In this document: positions 45,590-56,203 of the stretch, in pieces
Layout of the letters: each line of letters opens with the position of its first letter
Position numbering within the stretch: position 1 is the first letter of the stretch
NCBI RefSeq assembly: GCF_958450345.1
Contig: NC_088783.1
Location: forward strand, 87,131,895-87,195,894
Length of the DNA stretch: 64,000 nucleotides
Reading direction: 5' to 3'
DNA from: Calliphora vicina
Taxonomy: Eukaryota > Arthropoda > Insecta > Diptera > Calliphoridae
Notes under the pieces: generated by a model
What the model saw: the letters and a program-made list of their open reading frames with translations, nothing else
Databases searched by the model: none
Told to the model about the DNA's origin: nothing
Made by a program: the position numbers and the translations under genes

Positions 45590-46515
45590 ATACAAAAAAT
45601 TTATATATGTATATCCCACTCGTATCCCACTAAGCGACCAAAAGCATTTTAAAGGAATAGACCTAAGCTTTCATTAAAGCAAAAAAAAAATATTAAAAAA
45701 GGGACCATTTAAAAAAAAGTTTTTGATTTGCCAAAAATTTTACCCCACTCGTATCTCATTAAGCGACCAAAAGGGTCTTCAAGGAAAATATATAAGCTTT
45801 CTTTTGAGAAAAAAAGAAAGGGCCCATTTTTAAAAAAAGTCAAAACTGTTTTTGATTTCGGGAAAAATAATATTAAAAATTGTTTATTTAAAATTTTTTT
45901 TCGAAAGATTGAACAAATAGCTATCTAAAATATTTGGGACACATTTTGCTAAGATTAATATTGTTACGTTTTAACCTTTTCAAAACGTTTGTTTATTTCC
46001 TTTAAATAAACCGGATACTTTTGATTGCAAATAAAAGCCGTTTAGTAGTTTGAAAATTGTAACAACTCTTTATTTATTTAAAATGTACAACAACAGAATT
46101 AAATAGTCACTCAATGTTTTTTATACACGTTTATAAATTCGCAGAAATATACGGTAGTAGAAAATTGCGTTGCCATACTTACGATCAATGGTCAACTGAA
46201 AGCTTTTATTCAATGTTAATAATGCCCACAGATATGTTAAAGTTTGGGCACTGCTATTTGAAAGCATTATGCAACTTTAAATCAGCCGTTAAAATCGTTA
46301 TATTTGAATTCAAGTACAATTTCGTAACAATAAGTTACATGGAGAAAAAAAACATGCTTGGCCAAAATGTCAAATTTTGACCCCTTCTAACTCAGAGATT
46401 TCTCGACCGATCTTGTTGAATTACTATCCAATAGAACTAACCTTGGTGCAAATTTCATGCCGATCGGAAGACACCGATTTCAAAAGTTGGTTCACTTGAC
46501 ATGAAATGCCCCATA
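45590..46515. mobile_element. Foldback family copy split by a solo LTR
   Basis: ATCCCACTAAGCGACCAAAA near 45625, and again near 45765, begin inner arm sequence. The outer arm stops at TTTTGCTAAGATTAATA (45960) and resumes at ATAAGTTACATGGAGAAAAA (46330), running to GACATGAAATGCCCCATAAA. The uninterrupted version of this junction is seen at 45314-45340, which shows that 45962-46329 is an insertion. Confidence 0.65.
45962..46329 (+). mobile_element. Solo LTR, 368 bp
   Basis: TGTTACG starts and CGTAACA ends the segment, a perfect 7-bp inverted repeat with the TG...CA ends of LTR retrotransposons. It contains AATAAACCGGATACTTTTGA and GCAAATAAAAGCCGTTTAGT, with AATAAA as a possible polyadenylation signal. 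A related LTR lies inverted at about 61700-62079. Flanks ATAT and ATAA match at three of four bases. No gag or pol sequence is adjacent, so it is a solo LTR left by recombination. Gypsy-type is likely but not proven. Confidence 0.7.
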
Positions 46516-46904
46516 AATTTAAAAATATATAGAAAATATTTAATATTTACAGTAGATTATAATTAGATTGACAATTTTATATATAATATAAGTATTATTT
46601 CATAATTCTAAACATTAGTCGAAAGGGGTTCCTCCAAATTTTATACACGCTTATCACAGCTTTGCAAACATTTTAAAAGTTTCCGTAAGTTTTCGAGATC
46701 TTTCACCTTTGTGTTTTCACAAAAAATCTTGTTTTTCTAACAGCTTTACTTTAAGAACTTGGAGATTATCTTGCAAATATTTGTCGAGTATTATAATAGT
46801 TATTAAAATATTCTATATTTTTCGAATTTTAATACAAAATATTTATTTTAGCTTTTAGTGAAGACTTTAATGTTTGTCACATTGCTTATCAGCGTGATAT
46901 AATT

Positions 46905-48129
46905 CAGAGCTGTAAATGAATCATTCTTTTTTGATTTTAATTCATTATGAATTAGCTAAATTTTGAATTAATTCATTGAATTGAAAAAATGAATTGAATG
47001 AAATTTGAATCAATTCAAACGAATTAGGCAGAAATGAATTTCAATTCATTTCCAATTCAAATGAATTTGTAAAAATGAGTTGCAATTCATTTACAATTCA
47101 TTTGAATTGAATTGATTTTGAATTAATTCAAATGAATTAGAAAAAAGAATTAACAATTCAAATGAATGATTCAAAAATGAGTTGCAATCAATCAAATTCA
47201 AGAGCAGATCTCTAGGGGGAATGAAAGATTTCTCCTACCAAAATGAAAATATCCAGTACAAAAATTGAAAAGCCTTGTCCTGTATACGCGCCTGATCAAT
47301 GAAAACATGGTGTTTGGAGTTTATTTCTTCAAGAAGAACTGATTTTTATTTTGAAATACGCTGAACGACAAAACATATTTAATATTCAAGAAGCAATTAA
47401 TAATTTTTGAAATTTTGTGACCCACGACCACCCAACAACAAACTTTTTGCTAATATTTATATTATATTTATTTCAAAAAAATAAAACTATCTTCCAAAAA
47501 TAATCAAAAATCAGGAATAATAACAATGTATGTAGTTCAAAACACAATTGAGTTTCATAAATAAGGCTAATTAGATTTAATTAGAATGCATCATTCACCT
47601 TAAACAACAATAGCTTTTCAAAATTATCATCTGAAAGAAATCCACGTTTAGGGATGTTTAGAGTAGAGGCGTACGAAAATAATCTTTCAACACCAGCTGA
47701 CGATGGTAACGGCGCATTATATTTAAAGGAAGACTTTTTAACCGTCGATTAATTATACTGCATACTTAATGACATTGAAGAATCTGCTAAATATGCTGCG
47801 AATTTCGCGTCGGAGTTGGAAATGAATTGCTAATTTTTTTTCTAATTCGTTTGAATTAATTCAAAATCAATTCAATTCAAATGAATTGTAAATGAATTGA
47901 ATTAATTCAAAATCAATTCAATTCATTTGAATTGGAAACGAATTGCAATTCATTTTTACCAAATTCATTTGAATTAATTCAAAATCAATTCAATTCATTT
48001 GAATTGGAAACGAATTGCAATTCATTTTTACCAAATTCATTTGAATTGACTCAAATTTCATTCAATTCATTTTTTTGTGTGAATGATTCGCGAATTAATT
48101 CAAAAATGAGTGATTCATTTACAGCTCTG
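46905..48129 (-). mobile_element. hAT derivative with CAGAGCTGTAAATGAATCA ends and exact 8-bp TSD
   Basis: The left end is CAGAGCTGTAAATGAATCA and the right end, inverted, is CAGAGCTGTAAATGAATCA. Flanking ATATAATT (46897-46904 and 48130-48137) is identical. Both 200-300-bp subterminal regions are packed with AATTCATTTGAATTG words in both orientations, which would serve as multiple transposase sites. A transposase C-terminus remains on the minus strand at 47581-47741. At 1225 bp the copy is non-autonomous; identical ends and TSD suggest relative youth. Confidence 0.88.
47581..47741 (-). pseudogene. hAT transposase C-terminal domain
   Basis: The minus strand reads TVKKSSFKYNAPLPSSAGVE, RLFSYASTLNIPKRGFLSDD, NFEKLLLFKVNDAF and a stop. 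N-x-P-L-P-S-S-A-x-V-E-R-L-F-S followed by P-K-R-x-x-L-S-D-x-N-F-E-x-L-L-L is an excellent hAT dimerisation-domain match with all usual residues. Upstream an in-frame stop closes the frame, so the rest of the protein has been deleted. Confidence 0.85.
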
Positions 48130-48459
48130 ATATAATTGTATGAAAAAACTGTTATGGATGAGGAGACCTCTTCAAATTTATTTTTTTAAATCTATCGTCC
48201 GTTCTTTATTTTTTAAAATTAATATTGTTTTGAATGAAATATGTACATGTAAACATACAATACTAAAATAAGTTACTATAATCGAATCGTGCTTTTTAAA
48301 TAGCATTAAGCATTATATGTATAAATTCAAAATATTAATGGTTGTAATTGAAATTCGATTATAGCAATGTTAAGGATTTTTCAGAGTAATTAATGTTATG
48401 AAACTTATTTATATCGACTATTATAACAATACCGATATTAATACAATATGTATGTACAT

Positions 48460-48904
48460 TAGAGTGACAATGAGTTGTATGTAATTTTGTCATTTATATC
48501 TCATTACAACGATAATTACGTACACATTATGATTCTTTTGCATTCAATTGCAAAAGCATTTATTTAGTAGCAAAATTTTTAATATATCTGAAAAATTTGC
48601 ATTTTTTCCGAATTTTGGCGATAATACAGTTTTTGGGTCATTTTGACCCAAAGGAGATGCAGGGTTAACTTCCAAAAAAAATGTTTAATGTAATATTCAT
48701 TAATATAAATAAATCTATACATTTCTAGCAAACAGTGCAGAAATTTAACGAGTTTCACCTATTTATTCCATATAAATAGTAAAATTTTGCATATATCTGA
48801 ACTTTGACCTCGATGCGCGTCCAGAAATCGATGCCCGATTTGGCTCAAATTTTCCACCCGGCACTCTTTGAAATCTAAAAAAAAAAAAATCGACTGTCAC
48901 TCTA
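48460..48904. mobile_element. Foldback family copy 3, internal deletion (445 bp)
   Basis: Starts TAGAGTGACAATGAGTTGTA and ends GTCACTCTA, with identical flanks ATGTACAT (48452-48459 and 48905-48912). Only about 24 bases of left arm remain before it jumps into the outer right arm (ATTACAACGATAATTACGTA ... CGATGCGCGTCCAGAAATCG). Confidence 0.85.
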
Positions 48905-48919
48905 ATGTACATATGTCTG

Positions 48920-49790
48920 CATATATGAGGTGTCAGGTCAGTTATGGATCGAACTATACAGAAATTGATTGAACATTTAATATTTTAAATTATATAATTT
49001 TTGGCTGCTTTTATCTTTATACCGTCATATTTAAGAGAATTATTGAGGGGAAACGGATTTTCATAAAAATGTTTATGCCGAATTTCAATTCATCCTTACT
49101 AAATTATATTATAATTAATATATTTGTGTGCATAAAAGTGCTATTCTGAGGAGGCATATTTGTATGGGACACATGTATGGGAAATCATGGATCGATTTAA
49201 ACCAAAATCAATATTGATTCGAAAAAGCCATAATTTTTAACTGGGTCACTTCAAACAATGTATAAAACTAACAAACCTATACTTTTTAATTCAATTAATT
49301 AGGATTTAATCAAATGTATGCTAAACTTTGGTTTAACTTACCTTTTCCTAAGGAAAATTATATCTGCATATATTACATTGAGTTGTAATTGGGGCAAAAT
49401 GTATTTAAGAGACAAAAGTTTGGACCAAAACTTTTATTTTAACAATTTAATATTTCAGTGCAATACAAGTACATACTTTGAATTTCAGCTAAAGTTTGCA
49501 AGCCAAATGTATATAAGAAAATATGCTATAATATGCTAAAGTAAAATAAGCATACAGTACAAGTTCAGGGTGTTATCAAACAAGGAAAAAAAAAATTCAA
49601 ATAATGTATATTTTTTCCGACTTTTTGCGGTAGAATCTTAATCTAAAGATATATATTAAATATTTTCTGCTGTTTTCTAATGCCTGTTTAAGTGCACATC
49701 TTAATCCGAAATGTAAAATTTGACATTTTAGATATGTATGCAATTTTACAATATTCTGTATTCGACATCAAGTTATAATGGGTTCTATAT
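48920..49790. other. No feature recognised
   Basis: AT-rich; no ends, tandem repeats or protein motifs noticed. Confidence 0.45.
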
Positions 49791-49794
49791 TTAC

Positions 49795-50000
49795 TGGGGT
49801 ATTAAATTAATCGGGCTTCTAGTTTAATCGAGCAAATAATTAATCGGGGTTATGATTTAATCGACTATCCGAATAATTTCTATTTTATGTTGAGAAATCG
49901 AAAGTAAGGAATGATATAGAATATTCAATTTCTCAGTTCTTCTTTTATTATTTTTTCTAAGCATATAAAACCATCCATTATACCATTGGAGTCCATTTTA
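49795..50000 (-). mobile_element. hAT end plus adjacent coding remnant
   Basis: TGGGGTATTAAATTAATCGG with GTTTAATCGAGCAAATAATT is the terminus of the TAGGGTATTCAATTAATCGG family. Inward (49895-50000) the minus strand matches the sequence 52885-52975 (CAATGGTATAATGGA..., GAACTGAGAAATTG, TTCCTTACTTTCGA), which precedes a hAT C-terminus there. The first base pair of the terminus has changed (TGGGG for TAGGG). Confidence 0.5.
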
Positions 50001-50009
50001 GATTTTGTT

Positions 50010-52330
50010 CTTTAAGTTCTCATGAAAGACTCGTTTCAGAAATGTCCTCTTAGTTTCAGTTTTGGAGCTATACTTCAAAAAACTATTGCTAGAATAGAAT
50101 GTTCATGAGTTAAGAAATAAAATGTTCAACCTCTAAACAAAATCCGATTTTGGTAAAATTTTCAGCATTTGGACCTGTACGTTTCAATGAATTTATGCAA
50201 AATTGCAGCACGTTACAATTGTGTAAAACTTATCCAAACTATTTTTTTAATTCCGTTGCATTTTTTTCGAGTGTAATATTACAATGCTTGGTGCTGGTAC
50301 TGTGTTTATTAAAAAAGTACAATAGTTTAATTTTTGTTTTTGTTTATTTTGTCTTGGCCAACTCGTTGGTCTGTTTTGTTGGTCTTTTGTTTGGTCGCAT
50401 TAATGTTTCACTATAATGTTGGCAATATTTTTTACATCTTTCACAACTTTTACACTATTTCCCATTGGCTGCAAATTAATATTAATACAAACATAAGTAA
50501 ATATAAAATTATGTATATAAAATGCAAAGACTGACTAATAAAAACTTTTTAAAATAATTTTGGCTTAATATGTATGTTATGCGCAAAAAACTTCAAAAAG
50601 AAGTCAGTATTTGGAAACATACGAAGATGAATTAAATCAAATATACATATGTAGTTAAATCTATAACAACTAGAAACATTATATATCTAATATGATTCGA
50701 TATATTGAACTTAAAATTTAACAGCCTAACTATAAAAGACATTTTTAAGTTAATTTTTGTTAAAGTCGATTTTATTTTAAAATAGAAAAATTTTTATTCC
50801 GTACCATATGAAATATTTTAAAGAAGCTTTCAAAACTTTTTCCAACTCATACATTCAAATAAATGAAAATATCCCTGTAGGATTTTTATGAGCTAGTTCA
50901 AAGTCTAGTTGACTATTTGCTCACTCAAAACTGATGCATAAATTAAAAAACATTAAAAATTATATTAATAAACAGAAACATTTGAAATACTTTTCAATAT
51001 TTTTCCTTATAAAATAAAAAGTTGTGAAAATTCATCAAAAAAATTAATTCAACACAAAATTGTCCTAAAATAAATAATAACAGAAGAAACGTTTGATTGA
51101 ATATAAATTACAATTAAGTATTCTGTTATTATATCGTTATCAAGTTTTACAAATTTAATCCAAATAATCAATTTCAGACGCATTGTATGTCATCATTAAT
51201 TAAAGGACAACTCCATAATTGGTTCTTTTTCATTTACTAGAATCAATTCGGGCTCACGGGGAGGAGTATCCTGAAAAGTGGATTAGATATGCCTTCAAAA
51301 CGACGTTTATAACAGATCTGTTGTACCTTTTATATGTATGAATATTTAAATGACTCAAATTAACTTATTATTATTTAATTTAACAGCGGGAATTAAATAT
51401 TTAGTATGTATAATTTAGAATAGCTTATAGTATTAAATAAATGTAAAACTTTTCGTAATTTAACAATAATTAGTAAACACTTTAATGAATAATTGAAAAT
51501 TATAAAATATAATGCATTTTTAAATTATAATGTTAATCAAAGAATCCATTTATTAGTTAGTCTATTCGTAGCTAACTCATAGTGCTCTTTTATTTATGCA
51601 CCAAAAGCTAACTCATAATTAGATAACTTCTGGTTAGCTGAAACTGATGTAAAGTGAGTGACTACTGACTCGTTCCTATGACATTACATTGAAAAACTGA
51701 ATAGGGTTTTATTAAGAAAATGGTTAGCTTTTGAGTCACCTCTGACTCATTTGTGGTTAACCATGAGTTATTTTTTAACTCAAAATCCTACTGGGATTTT
51801 TCAATGAATGTAAATAAAAAAAGTTGTACAATAAATTTCAAAACAAAAAGCTTCTTTTAAAATAATAAAACAACATTTTAAATTATATTTGAAATTTGTT
51901 TTATGGTACAAAATTTAAAATAATAGTCAACTTTATGGACTTTTGTGGTTAGGCTGTAAATTTGATTCTTTGAAAACATGAGGCATCATGTACTAAATTG
52001 TTTATGTATATTGTTTTTCAAAATAAATTAAATTTGGAAAAAAATATCATAAGGCACGTTTTTCGCTGAAACAGTGGTTTCCACATTGTGTGGGGACCTC
52101 TTAAATGATTGGGTGAATTCCAATGCAACCTTAAAAAGTCGAGCGATTCTTAACGCAACCGTGTAAACTTTGATAATGTTTCATATCGCAAAATGTTTGA
52201 AAAAGTAAAAACAGGCAGTATGCTAGGTTTTTTTTTAAATTTTAACTACGCGTTTGCTTGCTTTGTCTTGATAAAGATATGACTGCACTGCATACAGACG
52301 TTTTGAAATTCACCCATTATTACTAGGGAT
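50010..52330. other. No convincing gene
   Basis: A frame of 88 codons at 50150-50416 is hydrophobic but has low-complexity composition and no recognised domain; I do not call it. Near 51560-51800 the words GCTAACTCATA, TTAGCTTTTGAGTCA and TAACCATGAGTTA recur in both orientations and may mark a decayed MITE. The rest is unassigned. Confidence 0.4.
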
Positions 52331-52334
52331 TGGA

Positions 52335-52480
52335 TTTTCATGCATTTATTATTGGAAAATATGGGCCTAAAATATGCTTCAAAAAAATTTAAATATGACC
52401 TAAAAAATTTTCATGCATTTATTATTGGAAAATATGGGCCTAAAATATGCTTCAAAAAAATTTAAATATGACCTAAAAAT
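52335..52480 (+). repeat. 73-bp tandem duplication
   Basis: The block starting TTTTCATGCATTTATTATTG at 52335 is repeated at 52408 with no visible difference over 73 bp. Exact identity implies a recent duplication or an assembly artefact. Confidence 0.9.
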
Positions 52481-52572
52481 TTAAAACATATGATCTTATA
52501 TTTTTGTGCCGAAACATAAAATAATTAAATATGGATAGCGTAATGTCCAAATAAAAATACACACCAATGTTC

Positions 52573-52710
52573 CCAGCAGTTAGAGCTTTTAAAATTAAAA
52601 TGGATATATTAATTATGGTATGAATATTTGTTTAAAGCCACAATATTTAGGTCGTGCTGTAAAGTAGCATCCAACCTAAATTTTCATCTTCTAATAACCC
52701 AGCAGTTAAG
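52573..52710. mobile_element. CCCAGCAGTT MITE-type ends
   Basis: CCCAGCAGTTAGAG at 52573 and ACCCAGCAGTTAAGTAATTT at 52697 are in the same orientation and resemble the terminus at 21529-21985. No inverted partner was found, so they are isolated ends. Confidence 0.35.
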
Positions 52711-53062
52711 TAATTTGTAAATGTATCCTTCATAGACAGTAAATGTCACCAATCTCTGATCACTTGACCAACTCCATTTCGACACGTATGTATGTGCTAT
52801 TTTTAATACAAAACAGAAGACATTACTGAACTTAACAAAACTATTAAAGTATTCAAAATCTAAAAAAAATCCAAAAAGGACATCAATGGTATAATGGAGG
52901 ATTTTATATTCTTAGAAAAAAACTAAAATAAAACTGAGAAATTGGATATTCTTTATCATGCCTTACTTTTGATATCTCCAACATCTACAATCAGTGAGAG
53001 AGTTTTCTTTTTTTAAAAGATTACTTCAGAAAATCTCCCTAAAATCCGAATAAACTCACATA

Positions 53063-54114
53063 TCGCACTGGTTCCTCTAAAGAGCGTCAACTTAAAATTT
53101 TGAAATGTTCAGTAGAACCAAAAAACTATATTTTTTTCAATACATTAGAGTAACTTGGGGTAATGTGGACTACCGTTTTGTTTTTTTCTAAATTTTGGCC
53201 ACAATATATATGGATATTAAAAAAGTTGTGAAGCAATAAATTAGCTAATGTATTCTCTAATTGTTTTTGCAGTTGAAAATTTTGTCCGTCAAAGGATAAA
53301 AAATGTATGTGAAAATATTGTAAGGAACCCAAAAACCAGCATTAAAAAAATTGGAGGGTAATACGGACGACTAAATGAGGTTAATGTGGACTAGTATTTA
53401 ATACACAAAATTCATGAACCAGCTAATCATGAATGATTAAAAAATTTAATTTTAATATATTTTTATTAATACAAACTAAAAAGTCGCGTTCTTGGCTTAG
53501 ATAGATTGCTTACAAAGTACATAGTTATTGTCGGGTAATATGGACCAGTAGTACATAATCAAGTAATTTAAGTGGTCCACATTACACGAACTTGGGTTAC
53601 AGTGGTAAAAAAATATTTTTACCTAATAATCTAAATGTGCTTAAATTCTTACCAAATATATGCAAAACTACGTGTCCACTTTAATTATATAAAACCACCA
53701 AACATTAAAATCTACCAAGTAACTGTACCAAATTTTGTTTGTTACTTGGGCCGAAAAAATGTTGAGCACCCGCATTAATTTCAATACAAGAATAAAAAGC
53801 CAACATATCAATTACTCATGAAAGCACATGTGCAATTGTCGTTTCAATCAAATTGTAAAGTGTACAACAAATCAATGTTGACATAACTTTAATAGTTTCT
53901 GAAAAAAGACACTGGTCCACATTAGACGCATAGTCCACAATACCCGAAGTTACTTTAAAATGAAAGAACTGTACGGATACAAATGTATTTTTTGGAGAAA
54001 GAGTAGAGAAAATGATAGCAGATTTTTACAGTGGGTAGATATGACCAATACACATCGATTTATTGCAAAAATTGAAAAATTTTGAAATGACGCTCTTTAG
54101 AGGAACCAGTGCGA
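53063..54114. mobile_element. TA-flanked element with TCGCACTGGTTCCTCTAAAG ends
   Basis: TCGCACTGGTTCCTCTAAAG plus AGCGTCA at the left is exactly inverted at the right (CTTTAGAGGAACCAGTGCGA). TA precedes and follows (53061-53062 and 54115-54116); ATAT would also be possible as a TSD. It is 1052 bp and non-coding. Most of its interior is the nested element 53148-53954; without it about 0.24 kb remains. Confidence 0.75.
53148..53954. mobile_element. Nested element with AGTAACTTGGGG ends and TAATGTGGACTA repeats
   Basis: GAGTAACTTGGGGTAATGTG at the left is inverted at the right (CACAATACCCGAAGTTACT). TTA lies on both sides (53145-53147 and 53955-53957), which would fit PIF/Harbinger-like 3-bp TSDs, with one base of uncertainty at the left. 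The motif GGTAATGTGGACTA, in variants, recurs at least six times in both orientations (53160, 53357, 53382, 53535, 53572, 53914, 53930). No domain was recognised. Confidence 0.6.
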
Positions 54115-54136
54115 TATGTATGTATGTATTTATTAA

Positions 54137-54250
54137 CCCCTATATTCATAAACAGTTTTTACATTTATCAAATGTTTATAAAACAAAATTTCCGTACAAA
54201 ATTTGATTTATAAACCTTTGATAAATTTAAAAATTGTTTATGAATAAGGC
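54137..54250. mobile_element. MITE, copy of 43148-43262
   Basis: CCCCTATATTCATAAACAGT, ATTTCCGTACAAAATTTG and ATAAACCTTTGATAAATTTA follow the same order as 43148-43262. The right terminus is altered (TGAATAAGGC), and TAA is present only at the left. Confidence 0.6.
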
Positions 54251-54616
54251 ATTTATTATTTAGTTGAATTGATGTTTTGTTTGTTTTTTATGGTTTTGTC
54301 GTTTTTGCTTATAAAAGTACTTATATAAGTGCTTATATAAGTACACAACATTTGTGTTTTTCAAAATTAAAATAGAAATTATTCGGTTAATCGAATAATT
54401 TAAAATTAACCGATTAAATCTAAATCCCGATTAATTATTTGCTCGATTGACCGATTAAACCAGAAACCCGATTAATTACATACCCTAGTGCTTATACATT
54501 GGCATTTCAATTTAAAAACAATAATTTGAATACGGTGATGAAATTGGATGCAAGTTCTTACCACAAAATTTTTACAAGTAGGGAGTTAAATATGTCATTA
54601 CCACATGTGCTTACAC

Positions 54617-56203
54617 TAGGGTATTCAATCGATTAACCGTTAATCGGTTAACCGATTAATTTTGGACGGTTAACTGTTCGAATAATTTAAAATTGCCGAT
54701 TTTCAAATAACAAATAAACCGATTAATTTGTGTCGATTAACCGATTAACCGAAATTCCTTTTTTTTGCACTTTAACATATTTCTTTGTATTTATTTTTCC
54801 ATTTCAATTCAAATACAAATTTCAAATTAAATTATATATGTATTTGTTCGAACATCCAAGAAAAACGTTTAATGAGAATATCAACTGACGTATTTAATTT
54901 ACATGTATTTGAAACTTTGTTTGCTTTTACTTGTATAGATTTTTTTGAAATGAGTCTTTTATCGGAACTGAACGATACACAGTGGGGCAGAATCAAAATT
55001 TTTTGGAAATAAATCTGGCATTTCTTAACGGCTGGTCCGATCGGGATAAAATTTGAGTTGGGCGTAGCCAAGGAGTATTCGAGTTTAAGTTATTAAAATG
55101 GGCCCTACAAATGCTCCAGGAGGCTCAAAGTAGGGTACCTTCGACATGCAAAATTAAACACGTGCCATTTTTTTGTTTCCAAAGAATTTTATATTTTTGG
55201 ATAGCGCTGGGCTAAGTCTTGAACATGCTTGCGTGTGCTATTTATCTCTTATAATTTCTTAGTTATAGGCATTTCAAAATTTAAATTTTAAAATTTTGCC
55301 ATACCTTGGTCCGCTTTTTTAAAAATATAGGGCGCACTTTTGGACCGAATGGACTCGAATATTTTTTGGTAGTTAGACAACTAAATTACCAATAACATAC
55401 AAGAGATTTCAGAGCAATATCAATTACAAATCCAAAAATAACCGATTTTCAATTTAAAAATTCAAAAAATAGTAAAAATATTGCACTTTTTCCTACTAAA
55501 AAATTTGTATAAATTATCTTAATGTGACTGAGTCAAAACCAATGATTTGTGTTGAATAAAATATTAAGAAAATTTATACCAATTTTTTAGTATGAAAAAG
55601 TGCAACATTTTTGAAGGACGGAGTTTTAAAGTTTCATATTTTTGAATATTGAGATATTTAGATAATTAACTTATCTAAACAAAAAAATATAGCTCGGAAT
55701 AAATGTGGATCAAATTGTTCCTAATATTTGCAATCCTATTAAAATTTTGATATAAATTTTAGTTTTAGAAACTCAATGAATATGTAATATGCAATAAAAT
55801 CTTTATTTATTAAAACTCAATGAAATTTTCAGCGTTTTTTAAGTTTCTCTGTGCGATTAAATCTAAAGAAAAAAATCGTTTAAAAGGACAACAAATTAAA
55901 TTGTATTCTTTTTTTTTTTAAATATTTCACTAAAATCCTAAAAAAACACAAATGTGTATACAAAAAGCATCAAATACCATATTTGGTTTTATTTTTTCTT
56001 TGAATTGTTATGTTTTATTTGTTTTTTATATTTTTGTAAACAAAATTCGTCGTTGTATTTTCAATTTAAAATTAAAATTGAAATTATTCGGTTAATCGAA
56101 TAATTTTAAATTAACCGATTATTAACCTAATAAATCTAAACCCCGGTTAATTATTTGCTCGATTAACCGATTAAACCAGAAACCCGATTAATTGAATACC
56201 CTA
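54617..56203. mobile_element. hAT element with exact 8-bp TSD, no transposase seen
   Basis: Starts TAGGGTATTCAATCGATTAA and ends ATTAATTGAATACCCTA. The flanks GCTTACAC (54609-54616 and 56204-56211) are identical. Subterminal TTAATCGGTTAACCGA words occur at both ends. The interior contains an unrelated insertion from about 54977 to 55800. At 1587 bp it holds no hAT coding that I could recognise, so it is non-autonomous. Confidence 0.85.
54977..55800 (+). mobile_element. CACAGTGGGGCAGAATC element, one end intact
   Basis: ACAGTGGGGCAGAATCAAAA plus CTGGTCCGATCGGGATAAAA and GCGTAGCCAAGGAGTATTC match the inverted right end of 60515-61329. Inner phrases (TTTTTAGTATGAAAAAGTGC, CCTAATATTTGCAATCCTAT, AACTCAATGAATATGTAATA) are also shared. 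The opposite CTGCCCCACTGTG end is missing. Confidence 0.6.

Larger units (their letters stand above)
52850..54487 (+). mobile_element. hAT remnant interrupted by nested elements
   Basis: At the left is a decayed transposase tail. The plus frame near 52975 reads ISPTSTISERVFFF, a stop, then KITSENLPKIRINSH, the TSxxSERVFS-type dimerisation core. At the right (54255-54487) is a proper terminus: CGGTTAATCGAATAATTTAA, GATTAATTATTTGCTCGATT and final TACCCTA, matching 55990-56203. Between them lies the insertion 53063-54114 and a small MITE at 54137-54250. The 5' half is missing. Confidence 0.55.

Noticed and set aside
50150..50416. Hydrophobic 88-codon frame as a membrane protein
   Set aside because: T-rich DNA gives Phe/Leu/Val-rich peptides by chance; no conserved motif, splice sites or neighbours support it.
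53126..53332. 68-codon minus-strand frame as transposase of the nested element
   Set aside because: It crosses the left boundary of that element and contains no transposase motif.
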